64,000 nucleotides of DNA from positions 1,612,001 to 1,676,000 of the forward strand of contig NZ_CP180001.1 in assembly GCF_047528295.1 (NCBI RefSeq). The letters run 5' to 3'. The translations under genes and the position numbers were made by a program. Below are positions 44,520-53,938 of the stretch, in pieces. Positions within the stretch are counted from its first letter, which is position 1; the number at the start of each line of letters is the position of its first letter. The stretch comes from Peptacetobacter sp900550335. GTDB taxonomy: Bacteria; Bacillota; Clostridia; Peptostreptococcales; Peptostreptococcaceae. The notes under the pieces are model-generated. The model worked only from the letters and a program-made list of their open reading frames with translations. It searched no databases and was not told where the DNA came from.

Positions 44520-45815
44520 ATGGCTGGACTTAATGAAACTCCAAGGGCAGAAAGGCTACATATTGGAATATATGGAAGAAGAAACAACGGAAAATCTTCA
44601 TTAATAAATGCTATAACTGGTCAAAATATATCTTTAGTATCTGATTTTGCAGGTACAACTACAGATCCTGTCTACAAATCTATGGAACTTCATGGAATTG
44701 GGCCTGTTGTATTTATAGATACAGCTGGATTTGACGATGAGGGTGAATTAGGACAGATGAGAGTGGAAAGAACTCTTGATGCTGTAGATAAGACAGATAT
44801 AGCAATTGTAGTGCTTTCTAATGAGAATATAATAAAAAATAAAAATAGTGAAAACTCATTAAAAAATTTAAATAGCGATATAAAAAATGAGAAAAGTGAA
44901 AAAGAAAATGAAATAGTATTAGATATTGAAATCGAAAAAGAATGGATAAATAAGCTAAAAAAAGCGAAAGTTCCATATTTAGTTGTAATAAACAAGATTG
45001 ATAAAATATCAAAAGATGATTTAAATGCTATTTCTAAAAAGTTAGAAGATGATTTAAAAATAAAACCTATACTAACTAGTGCAGTTGATAAAAAAGGAAT
45101 AGAGCTTATAAGAGAAGAATTAATAAGACTTTTACCTGAAGATTATTCTATGAGAAGTATAACTGGAAAAATTGTAAAAGACGGAGATACTGTTTTATTA
45201 GTTATGCCTCAGGATATACAGGCACCAAAGGGAAGATTAATACTTCCTCAGGTTCAGACAATAAGAGACTTACTAGATAACAAATGCTTAGTACTATGCT
45301 CAACAGCGGACACCATGGAGTCGATGATTTCAAAGCTTGTATCTCCTCCAGATTTAATAATAACAGACTCACAGATATTTGGAGATGTATACGCTAAAAA
45401 GCCGAAAGAAAGTAGACTTACTTCATTTTCTGTACTGTTTGCAGATTTTAAAGGAGATATAGATTACTACAGGGAAAGTGTAAAATCAATAGAAAATCTT
45501 ACAGAATCTTCAAGAGTATTAATAGCAGAGGCATGTACTCATGCTCCACTTGAAGAAGATATAGGAAGAGTAAAAATTCCGAATAGACTAAGAAAGAAAA
45601 TTGGAGAAGGCCTTACTTTTGATATAGTAGCCGGAAGAGATTTCCCAAAAGATTTAAGTAAATATGATTTGATAATACATTGTGGAGCTTGTATGTTTAA
45701 CAGAAAATATGTATTATCTAGAATCGAATCTGCAAAAGAACAAAACGTACCTATGACTAACTACGGTGTAGTTATGGCATATTTAGCTGGTATAATAGAT
45801 AAAATAGATTTCTAG
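44520..45815 (+). CDS. hydF: [FeFe]-hydrogenase maturation GTPase HydF
   Basis: The N-terminal GTPase has a P-loop IYGRRNNGKSS (Lys25) and NKID. The C-terminal scaffold domain has Cys339 and His341 in CTHAP, with Cys388 and Cys391 in HCGAC, the cluster ligands of HydF. It carries the diiron precursor to apo-hydrogenase. The 431-aa protein has an unusual Lys/Asn/Glu-rich insertion at about residues 100-145 between GTPase motifs. No structural hydrogenase gene is in this window. Confidence 0.94.
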   Translation: MAGLNETPRAERLHIGIYGRRNNGKSSLINAITGQNISLVSDFAGTTTDPVYKSMELHGIGPVVFIDTAGFDDEGELGQMRVERTLDAVDKTDIAIVVLSNENIIKNKNSENSLKNLNSDIKNEKSEKENEIVLDIEIEKEWINKLKKAKVPYLVVINKIDKISKDDLNAISKKLEDDLKIKPILTSAVDKKGIELIREELIRLLPEDYSMRSITGKIVKDGDTVLLVMPQDIQAPKGRLILPQVQTIRDLLDNKCLVLCSTADTMESMISKLVSPPDLIITDSQIFGDVYAKKPKESRLTSFSVLFADFKGDIDYYRESVKSIENLTESSRVLIAEACTHAPLEEDIGRVKIPNRLRKKIGEGLTFDIVAGRDFPKDLSKYDLIIHCGACMFNRKYVLSRIESAKEQNVPMTNYGVVMAYLAGIIDKIDF

Positions 45816-45935
45816 TTGAAAATTTAAAATTATTTTTTATTTATAAAAATTTTATTCTAAAATATTGAGTATTAAAATTCTAAATGATTAAATATTAAAT
45901 AAGATTTATTTTATTAATATATACTGAAAATGTTT

Positions 45936-45977
45936 GAACTTTTGGTCTATAATTCTAGACTAGAAGTTCTTTTTTTA
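45936..45977 (+). terminator. Terminator of the hyd operon
   Basis: GAACTTTTGGTCTA pairs with TAGACTAGAAGTTC, followed by T. The remaining 45816-46142 is AT-rich with no other feature. Confidence 0.85.
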
Positions 45978-46142
45978 TTTTGATACTAAAATTTTACAAT
46001 TTTATTTTATAAATTTAAAAAATATAGGCTTAATTAATGTTTTAATAGTATAATTTAGTAAAATCGTTGAAATTATAATGAAGTTAAAAAGAGTAAAGTG
46101 TGATATAATATAATAGAGTATGAATTTATAAGGAGGGATAAA

Positions 46143-46811
46143 ATGAATTCTTCTATATTAGTAATTGAAGATGATGCAAGCATACAGGATTTAATAACAG
46201 AATTCTTAAGTGCAGAAGGATATAATGTGGATGCAGCAAATGATGGAATAGAGGGGATACAGAAATTTAAGGAAAATAATTATGACCTTATAATTCTAGA
46301 TATAATGATGCCAAATCTAGATGGATATGGGGTATGTAAGATGATAAGAAAAACATCTAGTGTACCTATAATATTCCTTACAGCTCTAAATCAGGAGAGC
46401 GATCAGTTAAAAGGATTTGAAATAGAGTGTGACGACTACATAACAAAACCATTCTCATTTAACCTACTTGTTAAAAGGGTAGAAGCTATATTGAGAAGAA
46501 GCAACAAAACAATAAACGATAACTTTATAACTTTTGAAAAACTAAAATTAAATTTAGATACATATTCAGCAGAAATTGATGGAGATGTAATAGAGTTAAC
46601 TCTTAAAGAATTTAACATATTAAAAGAGCTTATAGAAAAATACCCACAGGTAATAACAAGAGAAAGTTTATTAGATAGTATATGGGGATATGACTACTAC
46701 GGAGACACAAGAATAGTAGATGCACATATTAAAAATATAAGAAAGAAAATAACTCTTCCTTATATAAAAACTGTAAAAGGTATAGGATATACACTTGACA
46801 AGAATATATAA
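46143..46811 (+). CDS. OmpR-family response regulator
   Basis: Receiver domain (residues 1-115) with Asp53 in ILDIMMPNLDG, EDDA at the start and YITKPF. The C-terminal winged helix ends HIKNIRKKI-KGIGYTL. The 222-aa protein is a normal OmpR member. GGAGGG precedes the ATG. It overlaps the histidine kinase start, forming a two-gene operon. The regulated genes are not evident; the ECF transporter downstream has its own region. Confidence 0.93.
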   Translation: MNSSILVIEDDASIQDLITEFLSAEGYNVDAANDGIEGIQKFKENNYDLIILDIMMPNLDGYGVCKMIRKTSSVPIIFLTALNQESDQLKGFEIECDDYITKPFSFNLLVKRVEAILRRSNKTINDNFITFEKLKLNLDTYSAEIDGDVIELTLKEFNILKELIEKYPQVITRESLLDSIWGYDYYGDTRIVDAHIKNIRKKITLPYIKTVKGIGYTLDKNI

Positions 46812-48054
46812 GCGTTGGCAAAACATGAATATTAAGTATAAACTATTCTCTATAACAACTGCTCTTCTAGTTGCGTTGGCACTCTTGATATATGGGATGC
46901 TATATTTTCTATTACCTAAGTATTATCATAGATACAAGATAGAGGCTCTTCAAGATTCTGTTAAGCAGGCTGTTGCTGCAGCAGAAGGTGAAGATATAAG
47001 CCGGTTTGAAGAAGATCTTTATAGAATGTCTAAAGAGCAAAATCTTGCAATACTGCTTAGAGACAGAGATGGTAATATAATATATGGTAAAAATGAAGTT
47101 GTTTTCCTTAAATACAGTAAGTATTTAATAAATAACTTAAATAGCGAATATAGAATGTCTACAGAAGTAAATATCAAGGAGATGGATGAAAGTTGTGTTT
47201 TAGATATAATTATGCCACTACAGCCGATTAATGAGGCAAATAAAGTACTTAGGAATTTAGTTCCATTTACAATTTTTGCAGCGATAATGATTGGTATATT
47301 AGGGGCCTACATATACTCCAACACGATAACAAAGCCACTGATAGAAATGATTGAAAAAGAAAGACGAGAAGAGGAAAATAGGCGAGAGTTTATAGCTACA
47401 ATATCTCATGAATTAAAAACTCCTATAACGATAATAAGTGGTCAACTTGAGGGTATGATATATAAAATTGGAAAATACAAGGATAGAGATAAATATCTGA
47501 AGGAATCATATACATCTACTCAAGAGCTTAAAGATTTAGTAAATGAAATGATTGAAATTTCAAAGACAGATATAATGTCTGCATCCTTTAAACCGACAAC
47601 ACTTAATGTTAGAGAACTTGTAGAGGTTATTCTAAAGAGACAAGAATTTCTTATCGACGAGAAAAATTTAAAGACTAAGGTTGTAATTAGCGATGATGCA
47701 AAAATAAATGCTGATAAGGATAAATTCTCAAAAGCATTGTATAATATAATAAATAACGCTATAAAATATACTCCAGAAGGAGAAAATATAAATATTAGAT
47801 TTATTGAGAGAGGATTTAGACCATCTGTATTAGAAGTTGAAAATACTGGAATAACAATATCTGACGAATCTCTAAAAAATATATTTAATCCATTCTTTAG
47901 AGTTGAGAAATCAAGATCAAGAAGAACTGGAGGAAGTGGACTAGGTCTTTATTTAACAAGTCAGATTCTTACTAAACATGGTTTTGAATACAAAATGACA
48001 AATAGGGGAAATGCGGTATTATTCTCAATAGAATTTACAAGCAGAGAATCTTAA
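46795..48054 (+). CDS. Sensor histidine kinase
   Basis: Two transmembrane helices (residues about 17-38 and 157-180) enclose a 115-residue extracellular sensor. A HAMP-like linker leads to the dimerisation helix with His205 in ATISHELKTP, then ATPase N, G1 and G2 boxes (NNAIKYTPEG, RTGGSGLGLY). The TTG start at 46795 with AGGAT upstream overlaps the regulator end; ATG 46825 is an alternative giving ten fewer residues. The product is 419 aa. The signal is unknown. Confidence 0.9.
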   Translation: MTRIYKRWQNMNIKYKLFSITTALLVALALLIYGMLYFLLPKYYHRYKIEALQDSVKQAVAAAEGEDISRFEEDLYRMSKEQNLAILLRDRDGNIIYGKNEVVFLKYSKYLINNLNSEYRMSTEVNIKEMDESCVLDIIMPLQPINEANKVLRNLVPFTIFAAIMIGILGAYIYSNTITKPLIEMIEKERREEENRREFIATISHELKTPITIISGQLEGMIYKIGKYKDRDKYLKESYTSTQELKDLVNEMIEISKTDIMSASFKPTTLNVRELVEVILKRQEFLIDEKNLKTKVVISDDAKINADKDKFSKALYNIINNAIKYTPEGENINIRFIERGFRPSVLEVENTGITISDESLKNIFNPFFRVEKSRSRRTGGSGLGLYLTSQILTKHGFEYKMTNRGNAVLFSIEFTSRES

Positions 48055-48065
48055 TGCTAAAAAAT

Positions 48066-48111
48066 AAAAGCTATAGTATAGGTATAATATATCTATGCTG
48101 TAGCTTTTTTT
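48066..48111 (+). terminator. Terminator after the histidine kinase
   Basis: AAAAGCTATAGTATAG pairs with CTATGCTGTAGCTTTT, followed by T. Confidence 0.85.
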
Positions 48112-48297
48112 ATTATTTTAATTTGAGAGAAATTATAATTGTACTAGTCTTTTTAAATGTAACCATACAATTATAGATAATAAAGAAATTTAGACAAATA
48201 TATTTAAAAATTGTATGACTTAGGTTATTATATAAACATAGAAAAAATTAAATTTGTACTGCTTTTTAATTAATTGTTCTACAAAGGGGGATAAAAA

Positions 48298-48828
48298 ATG
48301 AGAAACGTAGAAACACAAAATAAAACAAGATTAATAGCAATTTCAGCATTGCTAGCAGCATTAGTATTTTTAGCAACAGCGTATATTCTTCATATACCAA
48401 TGGGAGGAAATGGGGGATATGTACATGTAGGAGATGCATTTATATACTTAGCTGCTGTTATACTTCCAACTCCATACGCAATGGCAGCTGCGGCAATAGG
48501 AGCAGGTCTTGCAGATGTAGCAACTGGGGCAGCTATATGGGCAATACCTACAATGATAATAAAACCTATATTGGTATTATTCTTTACTAATAAAACTGAA
48601 AAAATAATAAACAAAAGAAATATAATAGCTACAATAATTGCAGGAATAGTTGGAACTGTACTATATATGATAGCAGAAGGAATAATGATAGGAAGTATGC
48701 AGGCAGCATTTGTAATGAGCCTTGTAAGCCTTGTACAGCCTTTAGGAAGTGCGATAGTATTTATAATAGTAGGAGTTGCATTTGATAAAGCAAAAATAAA
48801 AACAAAATATAATTTATTAGCAGCATAA
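48298..48828 (+). CDS. ECF transporter S component
   Basis: The 176-aa protein has five to six transmembrane helices and the S-component pattern: AISALLAALVFLATAY in helix 1 and a helix with GGYVHVGDAFIYLAAVIL, like vitamin-specific ECF subunits (GNGGYVHxGD). It would bind a vitamin or precursor and need an EcfAAT energising module encoded elsewhere. No riboswitch was recognised in the 240-base leader, so the substrate stays open. AGGGGG precedes the ATG. Confidence 0.85.
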   Translation: MRNVETQNKTRLIAISALLAALVFLATAYILHIPMGGNGGYVHVGDAFIYLAAVILPTPYAMAAAAIGAGLADVATGAAIWAIPTMIIKPILVLFFTNKTEKIINKRNIIATIIAGIVGTVLYMIAEGIMIGSMQAAFVMSLVSLVQPLGSAIVFIIVGVAFDKAKIKTKYNLLAA

Positions 48829-48897
48829 AGTTTAAACACTTTTTATATAATAATAGCTAATTTGCAATACAGCTACTCCCCAAGAAATGATCTAAGG

Positions 48898-48922
48898 AAA
48901 ACACCTGAAAAGGTGTTTTTCT
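48898..48922 (+). terminator. Terminator of the ECF gene
   Basis: AAAACACCT-GAA-AAGGTGTTTTT, a canonical short hairpin with T run. Confidence 0.88.
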
Positions 48923-48952
48923 TTTTGTATAATCTTGTGTAAACTGAAATAT

Positions 48953-48986
48953 AAAAAGGCCATTGCATTAATTGCAACAGCCTCAA
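48953..48986 (-). terminator. Terminator of the repeat-protein gene
   Basis: On the minus strand GAGGCTGTTGCAAT pairs with ATGCAATGGCC, followed by U. It is related to the terminator at 28327. Confidence 0.8.
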
Positions 48987-49002
48987 TTTATATACTATTA
49001 TA

Positions 49003-50187
49003 TTAATCTTCTATTCCGTATTTTTTCTTGCATACTTCTAGAGCTTCGAAAAGACCAGAAACTATTCTCTTTAGCTGATCTTCGTTGAAATCTGTGTATT
49101 TATTCATGTCGAATCCTTCACTCATACCTTTGTATAGGTAGTACATTTTTTTAGCAGAGAATTCAGGATTTGCATAAAGAGAAACATCAAGTTTTTCTGC
49201 AAGACCTTTTCTAATTTCTCTCATCTGCTGGAAATCAAATTCAGGATTTGCAAGAAGAGAAACTTCAGAACCTTCTTTTATAGCTTGTCTTATTTCGTAC
49301 ATCTGATGCATATCAAAATCAGTAGTTGCATAAGGTTTTACATCAAGGCCTATTCTAAGACCTTTTCTTATTTCACACATCTGTTCTGCATCAAAATCAG
49401 TAGTTGCATAAACAGAAACATCGCAATTTTCCATTAAACCATGTCTTATTTCATACATCTGGTCTCTAGAAAATTTAGGTTTAGCAAATATATCTACATC
49501 AACATTTTTTTCAAGACCTTTTACTATCTGTTCTAATCTATCTCTGTCAAATTTATAGTTTTCCCAAGCTGTAGTGTCTAGTCCATCATTTTTATAATGA
49601 GCTATTATATTAAGCTGCTGCTGAGTTACATTTTCGCCTGAAGCAAGTGCATTACCAACACATTCTCTAACTAATTTTACTCTATCTTCAAACATATTTT
49701 CATTTGAAGGATCAGCATAAGAAGAAACATCTATACCAGCTCTAAGTCCTAGTATAATCTGCTGTAACTGATATTCTGATAAAGCATCTATATCGAACGG
49801 AGATAAATCAAGTCCTGATTTTAAAGCTCCAAATATTTCTGCCATTTTGTAACTATCATAACTTTTCTTTGCATAAAGAGAAACATCAAAGCCTTCTTTA
49901 AGCCCCTTTGATATCCAATAAAGCTCCTGAGGAGAGAACTCTTCTTCTACGTATTTAGAAATATCATTTCCGTTTTCTAGAGCTTCTCTTATTGTTTTCA
50001 TATCTTTGCTATCAAAATTTGGTTTAGCATAGATAGAAACATCTAAACCAGATTTTAAACCAAGTCTTATTTCTCTCATCTGTTCACTGTCGAAGCATTC
50101 ATCTCTGTAAACAGAAACATCAAGACCTGAACTTAAACCTTTGTTTATTTCCCTAATCTGATTTGCATTGAATTTGTTAAATTTCAT
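49003..50187 (-). CDS. Tandem-repeat protein of QM-EIR-GL-G-DVS-YA units
   Basis: The 394-aa protein is built almost wholly of about fourteen units of 24-26 residues with the pattern F-x3-QM-x-EIR-x-GL-x2-GLDVS-x-YA. Each unit is likely two short helices, so the protein should be a solenoid for protein binding. There is no signal peptide or membrane segment. The units near the middle (ENMFEDRVKLV) are longer and divergent. Similar repeats occur in other Clostridia, but I know no function. The ATG at 50187 was chosen because GGGAG lies nine bases upstream; TTG at 50196 is closer than usual. Confidence 0.75.
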   Translation of the reverse strand: MKFNKFNANQIREINKGLSSGLDVSVYRDECFDSEQMREIRLGLKSGLDVSIYAKPNFDSKDMKTIREALENGNDISKYVEEEFSPQELYWISKGLKEGFDVSLYAKKSYDSYKMAEIFGALKSGLDLSPFDIDALSEYQLQQIILGLRAGIDVSSYADPSNENMFEDRVKLVRECVGNALASGENVTQQQLNIIAHYKNDGLDTTAWENYKFDRDRLEQIVKGLEKNVDVDIFAKPKFSRDQMYEIRHGLMENCDVSVYATTDFDAEQMCEIRKGLRIGLDVKPYATTDFDMHQMYEIRQAIKEGSEVSLLANPEFDFQQMREIRKGLAEKLDVSLYANPEFSAKKMYYLYKGMSEGFDMNKYTDFNEDQLKRIVSGLFEALEVCKKKYGIED

Positions 50188-50484
50188 TGTAATCAACTCC
50201 CAAAATTATTTTACTTACACATATTTTATAAATTGTTTAAGACTTATTATAATAATTATATTACAAAAAGTAAACGATTTCTATACATTTTGAAATTTGA
50301 AAAAATAAGAAATGAAAAAATCATTTATTTTGTACCAGTACAATCTTAATAAAAAAGATAATACTGTACTATTATCTGAAAGGATTAAAGAAGTTATAGT
50401 ATAATATAATTATAAAAATTAATTGATGAAAATTAATTCTATAATTAAATAATTTTTAAAATAATGAAATAGGAGTGATAAATT

Positions 50485-51084
50485 ATGATGACAATATTCT
50501 ATCCAATAGGAGACAGTCTTTATGTAAATCTTACAAATAAATGTCCTTGTAGATGCGTATTCTGTGTTAGAGAGGAACATGAAACAGTTGGAAATAATAA
50601 TAGTTTATGGTTAGACCATGATCCATCAATGGAAGAAATAAAAGCAGATTTAGAAAGATTCAATTTAAGTGATTATAAAGAGATAGTATTCTGTGGATTT
50701 GGGGAACCTATGATGAGAATGGATGACCTTATAGAAACAGCAAAATACATAAAATCTAAAGCAGATATAAAAACAAGAATAAATACAAATGGACTTGGGG
50801 ACCTTATTCATGAAAAAAATACAGCTGAATGTATAAAAGATTGTATAGACTCTGTATCAATAAGTTTAAATGCTCCAGATAAAGAAAGTTATTGCAGAGT
50901 AACTAGACCAAAATTTGGAGAACAGTCTTTTGATGCAATGTTAAAATTTGCTGAGGAATGTAGAGATTGTGGAATAAATATAGCATTCTCTGTAGTTGAC
51001 GAGATTACACCTGAAGAAATAGAAAAATCTAAGGAATTAGCTGAATCTTTAGGAGTTAAATTAAGAGTAAGACATAAACGGTAA
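50485..51084 (+). CDS. TatD-associated-type radical SAM protein
   Basis: The 199-aa protein has C-x3-C-x2-C in NKCPCRCVFCVR, a GFGEP motif and RINTNG, typical of small radical SAM proteins that in other Firmicutes occur next to TatD nucleases. No tatD is adjacent. Homologs end in LRVR plus a few residues, which is seen here as KLRVRHKR. The C terminus is followed directly by TAATAA and an in-frame coding remnant. The substrate is unknown. AGGAG precedes the ATG. Confidence 0.82.
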   Translation: MMTIFYPIGDSLYVNLTNKCPCRCVFCVREEHETVGNNNSLWLDHDPSMEEIKADLERFNLSDYKEIVFCGFGEPMMRMDDLIETAKYIKSKADIKTRINTNGLGDLIHEKNTAECIKDCIDSVSISLNAPDKESYCRVTRPKFGEQSFDAMLKFAEECRDCGINIAFSVVDEITPEEIEKSKELAESLGVKLRVRHKR

Positions 51085-51087
51085 TAA

Positions 51088-51213
51088 GTTATATCTCAGT
51101 GTATAAAATCAAGCTATGGATACGATTATCCAAATAGAAATGGTGTCTTACTTGAAAGGGAATTACCGTTTTTAAGAACAAGACCACTTATATCAGATTA
51201 TGAAACACTGTAA
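51088..51213 (+). pseudogene. Possible coding remnant after the radical SAM gene
   Basis: In the same frame, directly after the two stops, 41 codons read like protein (for example SSYGYDYPNRNGVLL and LPFLRTRPLISDYE) and end at TAA 51211. There is no start or ribosome site. It looks like the tail of a deleted gene whose identity I cannot tell. Confidence 0.35.
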
Positions 51214-51235
51214 TTAAAAAGTTAATATAAATTTC

Positions 51236-51291
51236 AAAAAGAGCTTATATATTAGAAATCTGAAAAGGTGTCTAAGTATAAGCTCTTTTTA
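51236..51291 (+). terminator. Terminator after the radical SAM region
   Basis: AAAAAGAGCTTATA pairs exactly with TATAAGCTCTTTTT across a 27-nt loop. Confidence 0.85.
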
Positions 51292-51320
51292 TTTAGTTCA
51301 ATTTAATATTTAGTCCAATG

Positions 51321-51394
51321 TTACAAAATTGTAAGGTTAGGTATTTAAACTGTAAGGTGAATCGATTTTTCCAATAACTGCTAAACAATATAAT
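51321..51394 (+). promoter_or_regulatory. Putative BceR operator and promoter B
   Basis: TTACAAAATTGTAA (51321-51334), TGTAAGGTGAATCGATTTTT (51351-51370) and TATAAT (51389-51394). The 20-bp second block differs by one base from that before the BceAB-like operon at 14.2 kb. It precedes the ABC operon below. Confidence 0.65.
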
Positions 51395-51431
51395 TAAATT
51401 AAAGAAAATAATAAAAGAGAGGTCGATTTTT

Positions 51432-52346
51432 ATGAAATACATTATAAAAACTAACAACCTAGATAAAAAATATAAAAACTTTTACAGTGTAAAAGGAGCA
51501 AATCTAAATATAAGAGAGAAGAGAATTTACGGTCTTATTGGTCCAAATGGAGCTGGGAAAAGTACTACTATGAAGATGCTACTAGGACTTATAAAGCCTA
51601 GTGGAGGAAGTATAGAGATTATGGGAATGGAGATGAACGAAAAAAATAGAAGTAAGATTCTATCCAATGTAGGTTCTCTTATAGAAAATCCAGCATACTA
51701 CGAGCACTTAACAGGTATGGAAAATATGAAAATAATGCGGAATTTGATGAATGTATCAGATGAAAATATTCCAGATATTTTAAAGACAGTAAATATTTAC
51801 GATAGTAGAAATAAAAAAGTAAAAGATTACTCTCTGGGAATGAAACAACGTCTAGGAATTGCAATGGCTCTAATTTCATATCCAAGTATATTGATATTAG
51901 ATGAGCCTATAAATGGACTAGATCCAGCTGGGATAATAGAAATAAGAAATTTAATAAAGACGTTACCAGAAAAATACGGAATGACAGTAATAATTTCTAG
52001 TCATATATTATCTGAAATAGAGCATATATGCGATGATATTGCTGTGATAGAAGACGGAAAGATAATTTTTGAAGATGAAATATCTGTATTAAAAGAAAAA
52101 GGAAGAGAGCAGATAAGAATAGATGTTTCAGATTTAGCTTTGGCAAAGAAAATATTAAACGATAGAAAAATAGTTTCAAAAGTAGAAAATAATAGATTAA
52201 TGTTAGAAAAATTAAGCAATGATAAAATTGCAGAGATAAATCGAATATTTGTAGAAAATGGACTAAAGGTTTATAGAATAGAGCTAATTAAAAAAAGTTT
52301 GGAAGAAATATTCCTTGATTTAACAGGTAAGAAGGTGAGGATATAA
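51432..52346 (+). CDS. Lantibiotic/bacitracin-resistance-type ABC ATPase
   Basis: The 304-aa ATPase has Walker A GPNGAGKST, signature YSLGMKQRLGIAMAL, Walker B LILDEPINGLDP and H-loop SSHILSE. The long C-terminal part resembles BcrA/MutF/EpiF-type immunity ATPases. It pairs with the two following permeases; its stop overlaps the next start by one base. It should expel or shield against peptide antibiotics at the membrane. The shared operator suggests induction by the BceRS-like system. Confidence 0.9.
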   Translation: MKYIIKTNNLDKKYKNFYSVKGANLNIREKRIYGLIGPNGAGKSTTMKMLLGLIKPSGGSIEIMGMEMNEKNRSKILSNVGSLIENPAYYEHLTGMENMKIMRNLMNVSDENIPDILKTVNIYDSRNKKVKDYSLGMKQRLGIAMALISYPSILILDEPINGLDPAGIIEIRNLIKTLPEKYGMTVIISSHILSEIEHICDDIAVIEDGKIIFEDEISVLKEKGREQIRIDVSDLALAKKILNDRKIVSKVENNRLMLEKLSNDKIAEINRIFVENGLKVYRIELIKKSLEEIFLDLTGKKVRI

Positions 52347-53116
52347 TGAAAGTCAATATATTAAAGGGAACATATCTTGAGTTTGAAAAAATGAAAAAGA
52401 AAAAGGTGTTTATGATAGCATTGTTGTTTACTTTGGTGACAATAGTTTGGACTATGGCTGTATCAAATAACTTTTATTCTAGAGGGAAAACATCTCCTAG
52501 TGATATGTGGCTATATGGATTGACTTCGATAGCACAGATTAACGCACTGCTTTCACCAATTTTCTTATCAATAACAGCATCTAAAGTGTCTGAAATAGAG
52601 CATAGAGGAGCAACTTTAAAGATTTTACTTACTAGACAGAGTAGAGCGAATTTATATTTATCAAAATTTGTGTATTGCGAAATAGTAGCTTCTTTATGCA
52701 CAGTAGTACAGTTTTTAGGATTTATTGTAGCTACATATTTCTCTGACTTCTTTGAAGCTGTTCCAGTTTCACTAATGATACAATCTATAATTGCTGTAAT
52801 CGTAGTAAATACAATGCTTATAGCGATATTTTTATTAGTTTGTATTTCTATAAAAAATCAGGTGTATGGTGTTGGTTCTGGACTGCTTTTAGGATTATTG
52901 GGAATAATCTCTATGTTGTTTCCAAGAAATATAGCAGTATTTATTCCAAGTTATTATTATATGGATTTAATTCCTGCAAGAATGATTATGGGGATGAAAA
53001 GAATAACAGGATTTGAAGTATTGCCATTTGATTTGGGGACAATAGGAATTGTTATGGTGTTTAGCTTATTCTTGATAGTTGTTGAATTGATGTTTTTTAA
53101 TAGAAAAGAGGTGTAG
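52346..53116 (+). CDS. ABC-2-type permease of the immunity transporter, subunit 1
   Basis: The 256-aa protein has six predicted transmembrane helices and starts KGTYLEFEKMKKKKVFMIALLF in the style of MutE/EpiE/BcrB immunity permeases (residues shown only in part by the family pattern LEFxKxKRKK). It overlaps the ATPase stop as TAATG, implying translational coupling, and the next permease follows three bases after its stop. Confidence 0.85.
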   Translation: MKVNILKGTYLEFEKMKKKKVFMIALLFTLVTIVWTMAVSNNFYSRGKTSPSDMWLYGLTSIAQINALLSPIFLSITASKVSEIEHRGATLKILLTRQSRANLYLSKFVYCEIVASLCTVVQFLGFIVATYFSDFFEAVPVSLMIQSIIAVIVVNTMLIAIFLLVCISIKNQVYGVGSGLLLGLLGIISMLFPRNIAVFIPSYYYMDLIPARMIMGMKRITGFEVLPFDLGTIGIVMVFSLFLIVVELMFFNRKEV

Positions 53117-53119
53117 AAT

Positions 53120-53845
53120 ATGCTTTTGAGATGTATAAAATCAGAAATTATAAAGTTAAAAAGAAGTGGCATAATCCCTGTTTTGATAATAATTCCGTTG
53201 ATTGCTGTGTTTATGGGAACAGGAAACTATTATATGAATATAGGTGTACTTCAAAATAAATGGTACAGTCTTTGGACTCAGGTATCTTTGTTCTACAGTT
53301 ACTTTTTCTTTCCTGCATCAATTGCATTGATTTGCTCTTATTTATGTAAGCTAGAACATGAAAATTCAAATTGGAATAAAATTTTAGCAGCTCCTATAAA
53401 AAGAAGAAATATAATTATATCAAAACTTGTGTCAGCGACAATTTTAATATGCTTTTCACAGATTATGGTTGCAATATTTTATATAATCGGTGGAAAAATA
53501 GTGGGATTAGATTCAAATATTCCTAAGGAATTGATACAATGGATTTCTCTTGGGGCTGTTGCGGGAATATCTGTAGCAGCAGTACAGCTATTTATCTCTA
53601 TGAATGTGAGGAGTTTTGCAGTACCTGTTGGAATTTCAGTATGTTTATCTATATTAGGACTTAGATTTGTTATGGCAGAGAGGGCATTTTCTATTCCATA
53701 TTCGTTAGTTATATACAGCATGAGTGCATTGAAGCCTGGCGGTTTTGGAGGAGATGTAATTGCAAAAATATTACTAACATCTCTTTTATTCACAGTGATA
53801 TTTGCGTCAATAGAAAACATTATTTTAAAAAGAAAAGATGTATAA
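53120..53845 (+). CDS. ABC-2-type permease of the immunity transporter, subunit 2
   Basis: The 241-aa protein has six transmembrane helices, a short basic N terminus (RCIKSEIIKLKRSG) and a central LEHENSNWNKILAAPIKR loop characteristic of MutG/EpiG/LanG-like permeases. AGAGGTG precedes the ATG. It completes a LanFEG-type three-gene transporter. No lantibiotic biosynthesis genes are in this window, so it is likely for defence, not producer immunity. Confidence 0.85.
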   Translation: MLLRCIKSEIIKLKRSGIIPVLIIIPLIAVFMGTGNYYMNIGVLQNKWYSLWTQVSLFYSYFFFPASIALICSYLCKLEHENSNWNKILAAPIKRRNIIISKLVSATILICFSQIMVAIFYIIGGKIVGLDSNIPKELIQWISLGAVAGISVAAVQLFISMNVRSFAVPVGISVCLSILGLRFVMAERAFSIPYSLVIYSMSALKPGGFGGDVIAKILLTSLLFTVIFASIENIILKRKDV

Positions 53846-53938
53846 AAAATAAAAATTCAATAAAAAATTTTTGAAGGAATTTAATATAATTTATAGAATA
53901 CCTTAAATACAGATATTTTATAAAGGAAATTGATAGCT

